From Symbiodinium natans (Eukaryota; Sar; Dinophyceae; Suessiales; Symbiodiniaceae): 64,000 nucleotides of DNA. The notes beneath the pieces are model-generated. The model had not been told where the DNA came from. It saw nothing but the letters and a program-made list of their open reading frames with translations, and searched no databases. Shown in pieces: positions 62,401-64,000 of this stretch (positions within the stretch are counted from its first letter, which is position 1; the number at the start of each line of letters is the position of its first letter). Both the position numbers and the translations under genes were made by a program. The DNA is taken from contig CAJNDS010000169.1 of the NCBI GenBank assembly GCA_905221605.1, positions 202,501-266,500 of the forward strand, read 5' to 3'.

Positions 62401-63748
62401 TTTAGGGTTTAGGGTTTAGGGTTTAGGGTTTAGGGTTTAGGGTTTAGGGTTTAGGGTTTAGGGTTTAGGGTTTAGGGTGGGGGGGGGGAGATACCCACAG
62501 CTTCGGGCTCTATCTGTCAGATTGAGATCTTGTAAACCTAAACCCGGAACCTTCCTGAGTTTCTCCCCTAATCCCTAAGATTTGAAACCCGGAACCTGAA
62601 TCAAGGGCCCTACACCCTCCAAGCCATAAACCCCTCAAACCCAATACCCTCAATCCCTCAAACCCGGAACCCTAAGCTCTAAGCCCCAAACCCCAAACCC
62701 TAAATCCCAAACCCTAAGCTCGAAACCCCAAACCCTAAACCCCAAACCGTAAACCCCAGACCCTGTTTAGGGTTTGGGGTCCAGGGTTTAGGGTTAGGGT
62801 TTGAGGTTTAGGGTTGTGGTCCCGAAACCCGCCTCGTTGGAGGCAATGCCCTCAGAGGTCTCCTGCGCTCTGGGTCGGCTTTTGACTTTGTTTGGGGTTT
62901 AGGGTTTAGGGTTTGGGGTTTGGGGTTTAGGGTTTAGGGTTTAGGGCTTTGGGTATTCGGGTTTAGGGTTTAGGGTTTAGGGCTTAGGGTTTAGTTAGGG
63001 TTTAGGGTTTAGGGCTTGGGGTCCTTGCTTGGGGCATTGCGGCGCGAGCAGATGTTGAAGCTCCACTGGTGTGCACATAGACATACAGCACCATCCTACC
63101 CAGATAAACTTGAAACTCCCGCGCTCCAAGCTCCAACTGAGAGGGAAGCCCCGAAACTTACTTGAACCGGCACGCCCCGAAACTTTCCTGAACCCACAAA
63201 ATAGGGTTTAGGGCTTCTGGTTTGGGGCTAGAGGTTCAGGATGAAGGTTTAGAGGGGCTACTTTGGTGTGGACAATCTGGTACCTCACCCCCCAGACTCC
63301 TGGCCCTCCAGCGGGAGAGGAAGGGAGAGAGAGAGAGAGAGAGGGAGAGAGCGAGAGCGAGAGCAAGAGCGAGGGAGACAGAGAGAAAAAGATAGTGAGA
63401 GAGAGGGACAGCACAGGACGGAAATTCCAAAACCCAATCCTAAACTTCCGCGGCCCTCAACTGGCACCCCAAACACACAACCACCCTAACCCCGAAATGA
63501 AACCCTAAACCCTAAACCCTAAACCCTAAACCCTAAACCCTAAACCCTAAACCCTAAACCCTAAACCCTAAACCCTAAACCCTAAACCCTAAACCCTAAA
63601 CCCTAAACCCTAAACCCTAAACCCTAACCCTAACCCCTAAACCCTAAACCCTAAACCCTAAACCCTAAACCCTAAACCCTAAACCCGAATCAACCCCACC
63701 ACAGCTCTCCTCCATCGTTGTGGCGACGGCCTCCGCCTTTCCCGACGC
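34875..63748 (-). CDS. Long coiled-coil protein gene, 37 chained exons (5' end off the window)
   Basis: Thirty-seven short minus-strand exons (24-74 nt) join into one open frame of about 592 codons ending in TGA at 34875-34877. The product is rich in Glu, Lys, Ala, Leu and Gln with heptad-like spacing, so it should be a long coiled coil. Landmark peptides in order are [100 protein letters not shown] and EIDGLKEAL. From memory (not checked) this order matches a family of large coiled-coil proteins common in dinoflagellate gene predictions; its function is unknown to me. Introns average about 750 bp and are filled with telomere-type repeats. My donor choice is 21 GC, 11 GA and 4 GT, all with AG acceptors. 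Donor choice was guided by frame, so the tally is not independent. Two other genes lie inside introns 18 and 20. Confidence 0.85.
35095..35262 (+). repeat. TTTATAGGG variant array
   Basis: 9-bp units, the same variant as at 17110-17232, 18 kb away. Confidence 0.95.
35404..35545. mobile_element. Inverted-repeat element, family 3
   Basis: Core ATAAGCCCCTTAAGTGCCCT and right end TACCATGAACCTCCAAGTAG. Weaker relatives at 17905-17990, 26718-26825, 38290-38355, 55609-55690 and 56008-56140. Confidence 0.65.
36020..36078 (-). CDS. Coiled-coil gene, exon 36
   Basis: Reads [19 protein letters not shown] plus two bases. Acceptor is CACAG, donor is GC (GCCTCT), phase 2. Confidence 0.75.
36112..36415 (+). 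repeat. TTTAGGG / TTCAGGG array
   Basis: Mixed units, right flank of coiled-coil exon 36. Confidence 0.9.
36710..36751 (+). repeat. CAT microsatellite
   Basis: About 12 CAT units. Confidence 0.95.
36977..37033 (-). CDS. Coiled-coil gene, exon 35
   Basis: Reads [19 protein letters not shown]. Acceptor is GCAAG, donor is GA (GACGCA). Confidence 0.75.
37088..37165. mobile_element. Short element, family 2, inverted
   Basis: GGGTTTCCGAAAATAGGGATA then CTTGGGGTCCTTATCATAAG, the reverse order of the other copies. Confidence 0.5.
37755..37805 (-). CDS. Coiled-coil gene, exon 34
   Basis: Reads [17 protein letters not shown]. Acceptor is GGAG, donor is GA (GAGAAG). Confidence 0.75.
38647..38715 (-). 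CDS. Coiled-coil gene, exon 33
   Basis: Encodes 23 residues including [20 protein letters not shown]. Acceptor is CGGAG, donor is GA (GACCTT). Confidence 0.8.
39153..39250. mobile_element. Short element, family 2
   Basis: Ends GGGGGTTTACGAAAATAGGG and GAGTTTAGGAAACCC. Confidence 0.65.
39316..39357 (-). CDS. Coiled-coil gene, exon 32
   Basis: Reads [14 protein letters not shown]. Acceptor is TGAAG, donor is GA (GAGCGA). Confidence 0.75.
39365..39505 (+). repeat. TTTAGGG array
   Basis: Right flank of exon 32. Confidence 0.9.
39800..40190 (-). repeat. Degenerate CCCTAAA-like tract
   Basis: Decayed units with irregular spacing, left flank of exon 31; no other feature seen. Confidence 0.75.
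40185..40244 (-). CDS. Coiled-coil gene, exon 31
   Basis: Reads [20 protein letters not shown]. Acceptor is CTTAG, donor is GA (GACAGG). Confidence 0.75.
41084..41107 (-). CDS. Coiled-coil gene, exon 30
   Basis: Reads DVEADMAR, only 24 nt. Acceptor is TTGAG, donor is GC (GCCTGA). Reading through the donor meets TGA at once, so splicing is required here. Confidence 0.65.
41350..41492. repeat. Short tandem block GGGTACCTCTATAGGGGGATA
   Basis: Three near copies of an AGGGTACCTCTATAGGGGG / ATAGGGTCCCTTA unit, left of exon 29. Confidence 0.8.
41502..41561 (-). CDS. Coiled-coil gene, exon 29
   Basis: Reads [20 protein letters not shown], a Gly-rich break in the coil. Acceptor is GCGAG, donor is GC (GCGGCT). 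Confidence 0.75.
41695..41806 (+). repeat. TTTAGGG array
   Basis: Lies in the intron between exons 28 and 29. Confidence 0.9.
42206..42253 (-). CDS. Coiled-coil gene, exon 28
   Basis: Reads [16 protein letters not shown]. Acceptor is TGCAG, donor is GA (GAGGGG). Confidence 0.7.
42658..42717 (-). CDS. Coiled-coil gene, exon 27
   Basis: Reads [20 protein letters not shown]. Acceptor is AGCAG, donor is GC (GCGCCA). Confidence 0.75.
43199..43225 (-). CDS. Coiled-coil gene, exon 26
   Basis: Reads ANMTALRQE. Acceptor is GCCAG, donor is GA (GAGATC). Confidence 0.65.
43479..43523 (-). CDS. Coiled-coil gene, exon 25
   Basis: Reads [15 protein letters not shown]. Acceptor is CAGAG, donor is GC (GCTCAC). 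Confidence 0.75.
43787..43858 (-). CDS. Coiled-coil gene, exon 24
   Basis: Encodes 24 residues including [19 protein letters not shown]. Acceptor is TGCAG, donor is GC (GCCGGG). It is long enough to appear as a small ORF that reads on into the intron. Confidence 0.8.
44108..44250. mobile_element. Inverted-repeat element, family 3
   Basis: Left end ACTTGGAGGTTCATGGCACT, right end TGAACCTCCAAGT; the same core as at 35404. Confidence 0.7.
44302..44352 (-). CDS. Coiled-coil gene, exon 23
   Basis: Reads [17 protein letters not shown]. Acceptor is GCCAG, donor is GC (GCAGGC). Confidence 0.8.
44375..44608 (+). repeat. TTTAGGG array
   Basis: Right flank of exon 23. Confidence 0.9.
44799..45021. 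mobile_element. Family 3 element interrupted by a CCCTAAA array
   Basis: Both inverted ends are present. Telomere-type units (about 44913-44958) split the internal sequence. Confidence 0.65.
45035..45064 (-). CDS. Coiled-coil gene, exon 22
   Basis: Reads [10 protein letters not shown]. Acceptor is GGGAG, donor is GC (GCCGAG). Confidence 0.7.
45500..45533 (-). CDS. Coiled-coil gene, exon 21
   Basis: One base, then [11 protein letters not shown]. Acceptor is CTGAG, donor is GT (GTCCCT). Confidence 0.75.
45607..45781 (+). repeat. TTTAGGG array
   Basis: Right flank of exon 21; about 24 units. Confidence 0.95.
46362..47120 (-). CDS. PPPDE/DeSI-type cysteine isopeptidase with N-terminal zinc finger
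   Basis: A 252-residue intronless ORF. Residues about 4-35 form a zinc-finger-like block (CRYC ... LKRHERTC). A Pro/Glu-rich linker spans about 45-97. From residue 98 on the protein matches the PPPDE fold of deSUMOylating/deubiquitinating peptidases: [11 protein letters not shown], then the catalytic His in AVWHTSIVV (H128), and the catalytic Cys in [15 protein letters not shown] (C199), followed by a short helical tail. Both members of the His/Cys dyad are present, so activity is plausible; the substrate (SUMO or ubiquitin) cannot be told. It lies on the same strand inside intron 20 of the coiled-coil gene, since exons 20 and 21 join in phase across it. It has no telomere repeats, in sharp contrast to the surroundings, which suggests an inserted retrocopy or a nested gene. 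Confidence 0.75.
   Translation of the reverse strand: MALCQRCICRYCNRNVGVFFLRGLGVTLKRHERTCEAAMHFFNQEAADRAEEKADAPSQVEPNVAPPLADVVQQPDQPDSLDTCGPPSQPSLPTQMPGAKVYLYMYDLFGGRSIGRIFLGKKFQAVWHTSIVVEWPNTCCEIWYDNQIFISVPGLTPFCSPDEKRLLGTTPLPHVTMLRYLESHDDEWTGHYDLAQRNCVHFSDWVARTLHLAALPDDLVGQAAEVMRTPVARLVLGILHMVEWLKGDAARL
47247..47420 (-). CDS. Possible zinc-ribbon exon next to the DeSI-like gene
   Basis: A minus-strand open stretch reads [16 protein letters not shown] and then QCFCRSC, a C-x3-H ... C-x-C-x2-C arrangement of the zinc-ribbon kind. It has the same flanks as true exons (CCCTAAA left, TTTAGGG-like right). It sits about 130 bp upstream of the DeSI-like ORF in the transcribed direction and could be a 5' exon of that gene or a separate small gene. 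No convincing start was found. Confidence 0.3.
   Translation of the reverse strand, partial: HTKSVEWGTQKPCFLSIWTPLDEGWGGPDQESMLLSQLPRPQPRGLSLCRSRGLFCS
47835..47908 (-). CDS. Coiled-coil gene, exon 20
   Basis: Encodes 24 residues including [14 protein letters not shown] plus two bases. Acceptor is TGGAG, donor is GT (GTGCCG), phase 2. It joins exon 21 as FAKIKTMISDM and so skips the whole DeSI-like gene. Confidence 0.75.
48073..48101 (-). CDS. Coiled-coil gene, exon 19
   Basis: Completes a split codon, then AGLLHALAK. Acceptor is GGCAG, donor is GT (GTTAGC). Confidence 0.55.
48412..48605 (+). repeat. GTA/GCA microsatellite
   Basis: AGTAGA, AGT and AGC trinucleotide runs in intron 18. The Leu-rich and Val-rich ORFs over it are repeat translations. 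Confidence 0.9.
49033..49542 (-). CDS. ZZ-like zinc-finger ORF inside intron 18 of the coiled-coil gene
   Basis: A 169-residue ORF with six regularly spaced cysteines near its C-terminus (C130, C133, C146, C149, C154, C157): C-x2-C-x12-C-x2-C-x4-C-x2-C, in the context [13 protein letters not shown]. This is the layout of ZZ or related binuclear zinc fingers that bind peptides or ubiquitin-like partners. A second Cys/His-rich patch (residues 22-31, [10 protein letters not shown]) lies near the start. The true 5' end is uncertain: another minus-strand frame (49352-49672) overlaps upstream and could be joined by splicing, and the first Met was taken only as the longest frame. It lies between exons 18 and 19 of the host gene, on the same strand, and carries almost no telomere-type repeat. 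Function cannot be named beyond zinc binding. Confidence 0.5.
   Translation of the reverse strand: MVSSLCFTCILVDLFSMSGMTCACHHGECFCGVYQPTGTQTAHQQLCAAAGVTPDRRTVGGSIKLDGSIQMRPESLNRTSVGTCDAGATLAGLQARAALQNGDFIMITNSVNCRGPCDLKSVSGDGLHLCDFCDKSIARGRPALTCSRCDLDICDECMRNTNAVSLALQ
49926..49980 (-). CDS. Coiled-coil gene, exon 18
   Basis: Reads [18 protein letters not shown] plus one base. Acceptor is GAGAG, donor is GT (GTTTTG), phase 1. Intron 18, downstream of it, carries the ZZ-like ORF. Confidence 0.75.
50275..50760. repeat. CCCTAAA and TTTAGGG arms around exon 17
   Basis: CCCTAAA at 50280-50382 and TTTAGGG at 50502-50740. Confidence 0.9.
50426..50497 (-). CDS. Coiled-coil gene, exon 17
   Basis: Encodes 24 residues, among them [18 protein letters not shown]. 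Acceptor is CCGAG, donor is GC (GCCGGG). Confidence 0.75.
51237..51284 (-). CDS. Coiled-coil gene, exon 16
   Basis: Reads [16 protein letters not shown]. Acceptor is ACCAG, donor is GC (GCCCTG). Confidence 0.8.
51871..51930 (-). CDS. Coiled-coil gene, exon 15
   Basis: Reads [20 protein letters not shown]. Acceptor is CACAG, donor is GA (GAGGAC). Confidence 0.75.
52979..53011 (-). CDS. Coiled-coil gene, exon 14
   Basis: Reads [11 protein letters not shown]. Acceptor is GCCAG, donor is GC (GCCATA). Confidence 0.7.
53428..53552. repeat. TA / ACAC microsatellite
   Basis: TA and CA runs with TATATGTACATATATA palindromes. Confidence 0.9.
53742..54140. repeat. CCCTAAA and TTTGGGG arms around exon 13
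   Basis: CCCTAAA to 53790; TTTAGGG then a pure TTTGGGG block at 53915-54128, which creates NPKPQT and GFGVWGL pseudo-ORFs. Confidence 0.9.
53808..53843 (-). CDS. Coiled-coil gene, exon 13
   Basis: Reads [12 protein letters not shown]. Acceptor is AGCAG, donor is GC (GCCTCT). An upstream acceptor would add a few residues. Confidence 0.7.
54372..54745. repeat. Inverted TTTAGGG / CCCTAAA pair
   Basis: TTTAGGG at 54372-54508, loop, CCCTAAA at 54614-54745. Both arms lie in the intron between exons 12 and 13. Confidence 0.9.
54796..54855 (-). CDS. Coiled-coil gene, exon 12
   Basis: Reads [20 protein letters not shown]. Acceptor is CCCAG, donor is GC (GCACCC). Confidence 0.8.
55235..55300 (-). 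CDS. Coiled-coil gene, exon 11
   Basis: Encodes 22 residues including [20 protein letters not shown]. Acceptor is GGGAG, donor is GC (GCTTTG). CCCTAAA array on the left, TTTAGGG array on the right. Confidence 0.8.
55800..55843 (-). CDS. Coiled-coil gene, exon 10
   Basis: Two bases complete the split Gly codon, then [14 protein letters not shown]. Acceptor is CGCAG, donor is GC (GCCGGG). Confidence 0.75.
56155..56420. repeat. CCCTAAA then TTTAGGG arrays
   Basis: CCCTAAA at 56155-56270 and TTTAGGG at 56338-56420, in the intron between exons 9 and 10. The 60-bp island between them has exon-like flanks but no exon is needed there. Confidence 0.85.
56770..56812 (-). CDS. Coiled-coil gene, exon 9
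   Basis: Reads [14 protein letters not shown] plus one base. Acceptor is CCGAG, donor is GC (GCCAGG), giving a phase-1 junction that joins exon 10 as KTGGVTEML. Confidence 0.65.
57182..57244 (-). CDS. Coiled-coil gene, exon 8
   Basis: Encodes 21 residues including [19 protein letters not shown]. Acceptor is AGCAG, donor is GC (GCGCGG). The segment between exons 7 and 8 holds only repeats and weak open frames. Confidence 0.75.
57820..58700 (+). repeat. TTTAGGG, TTTTTGGG and TTTAGGGG arrays
   Basis: TTTTTGGG dominates at 57980-58360 and again at 58545-58600. The Phe/Gly/Trp ORFs here are repeat translations. Confidence 0.9.
58850..59045 (+). repeat. TTTAGGG array
   Basis: About 27 units, between exon 7 and the candidate segment at 58.4 kb. 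Confidence 0.95.
59105..59140 (-). CDS. Coiled-coil gene, exon 7
   Basis: Reads [12 protein letters not shown]. Acceptor is GCCAG, donor is GC (GCGCAA). A GTGAGT donor 9 nt downstream is also in phase and would add AQS. Confidence 0.65.
59581..59607 (-). CDS. Coiled-coil gene, exon 6
   Basis: Reads EAKGESLAQ. Acceptor is CCAG, donor is GC (GCACCT). Confidence 0.6.
59918..60035. mobile_element. Family 4 element
   Basis: Shares AGGGGCCTGAAAAATT and GGGACCATAAGGGAA with the other copies; followed directly by the GGAACCTTAC satellite. Confidence 0.55.
60036..60300 (+). repeat. GGAACCTTAC / GGAACCTTAG satellite
   Basis: A 10-bp unit repeated about 20 times; the last bases switch from C to G from about 60190. 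Unlike the telomere family in sequence and period. Confidence 0.9.
60501..60626. mobile_element. Inverted-repeat element next to exon 5
   Basis: Ends ACCCAGAGACTCCAAAACCC and its inverse (GGGTTTTGGAGTCTCTGGGT); AT-rich centre with TTAATTA and ATATTCC. It ends 14 bp from exon 5. Confidence 0.75.
60640..60696 (-). CDS. Coiled-coil gene, exon 5
   Basis: Reads [19 protein letters not shown], a clear amphipathic coiled-coil stretch. Acceptor is GGAG, donor is GA (GAGCGT). An inverted-repeat element abuts the donor side (60501-60626). Confidence 0.75.
61100..61335. repeat. AAT/ATT low-complexity block
   Basis: Alternating AATAATATT units, strongly self-complementary. It stands out in a GC-rich window and accounts for an Ile/Asn ORF. 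Confidence 0.9.
61385..61411 (-). CDS. Coiled-coil gene, exon 4
   Basis: Reads ASDFKAAEK, continuing exon 3 in phase 0. Acceptor is CGCAG; the donor is GA (GAGTCC). Confidence 0.65.
61965..62480. repeat. CCCTAAA and TTTAGGG arms around exon 3
   Basis: CCCTAAA-type to 62170 and TTTAGGG at 62262-62479. Confidence 0.9.
62189..62227 (-). CDS. Coiled-coil gene, exon 3
   Basis: Reads [13 protein letters not shown]. Acceptor is TTAG, donor is GC (GCGAGC). Flanked by a CCCTAAA array at 61965-62170 and a TTTAGGG array from 62262. Confidence 0.7.
62833..62862 (-). CDS. Coiled-coil gene, exon 2
   Basis: Reads [10 protein letters not shown]. Acceptor is CGCAG, donor is GC (GCGGGT), phase 0. Confidence 0.55.
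63320..63412 (+). repeat. GA microsatellite
   Basis: AGAGAG with GAGCGA interruptions. Confidence 0.9.
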
Positions 63749-64000
63749 CTATTTCGGAACTCACTGGTAGTAGGGTTTAGAGTTTAGGGTTTAGGGTTTA
63801 GGGTTTAGGGGTTAGGGTTTAGGGTTTAGGGTTTAGGGTTTAGGGTTTAGGGTTTAGGGTTTAGGGTTTAGGGTTTAGGGTTTAGGGTTTAGGGTTTAGG
63901 GTTTAGGGTTTAGGGTTTAGGGTTTAGGGTTTAGGGTTTAGGGTTTAGGTTTAGGGTTTAGGGTTTTTTAGGGTTTAGGGTTTAGGGTTTAGGGTTTAGG
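63500..64000. repeat. CCCTAAA and TTTAGGG arms around exon 1
   Basis: CCCTAAA at 63503-63685 and TTTAGGG from 63773 to the window edge, with exon 1 between. Confidence 0.95.
63710..63748 (-). CDS. Coiled-coil gene, exon 1 of those visible
   Basis: Reads [13 protein letters not shown] between CCCTAAA (left) and TTTAGGG (right) arrays. The acceptor is AAATAG and the donor GA (GAGAGC). A GT donor 7 nt further on, paired with a different acceptor for the next exon, also keeps the frame. Confidence 0.5.

Overview
The window looks like nuclear DNA of a dinoflagellate or close relative. It is saturated with interstitial telomere-type repeats (TTTAGGG / CCCTAAA and variants). Its real genes are shredded into very short exons (24-85 nt), so almost none of the coding sequence forms a visible ORF. 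The exons I could chain together use mostly GC and GA donors with AG acceptors usually followed by G, a pattern known from dinoflagellates. All supported coding sequence lies on the minus strand, as in the long unidirectional gene blocks of dinoflagellates.

Right half (about 34.9-63.7 kb): one long coiled-coil protein gene. I could chain 37 exons in a single open frame, ending in a TGA codon at 34875-34877; its 5' end lies beyond the right edge. Two intronless genes on the same strand sit inside its introns: a PPPDE/DeSI-type cysteine isopeptidase with an N-terminal zinc finger (46.4-47.1 kb) and a six-cysteine ZZ-like zinc-finger ORF (49.0-49.5 kb). A possible zinc-ribbon exon lies at 47.25-47.42 kb.

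Middle (about 15-34 kb): a set of candidate minus-strand exons of one or more unrecognised genes, plus one clear intronless ORF (23.6-25.4 kb). That ORF encodes a secreted, N-glycosylated protein with four tandem units of about 143 residues, each holding two copies of a four-cysteine module.

Left (about 1-13.6 kb): exons of an RND-superfamily transporter of the Patched/NPC1/Dispatched type. It shows the HPW motif, a first membrane helix, a 'PEKQWVPAG' motif and an extracellular Cys-rich domain.

The introns are the unusual part. On the plus strand an exon usually has CCCTAAA repeats on its left and TTTAGGG repeats on its right. Each pre-mRNA intron therefore tends to start with (UUUAGGG)n and end with (CCCUAAA)n, so it could fold into a large hairpin that brings the splice sites together. 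Between the two arms lie loop segments, short inverted-repeat elements (several MITE-like families, two of them interrupted by telomeric arrays) and microsatellites. Arrays differ locally (TTGAGGG, TTTGGGG, TTTAGGGG, GGGGCTT, TTTTTGGG, TTTATAGGG), which points to separate local amplification. Exon coordinates come from hand translation and splice-phase matching; treat ends as good to a few bases and the middle-region exons as tentative.
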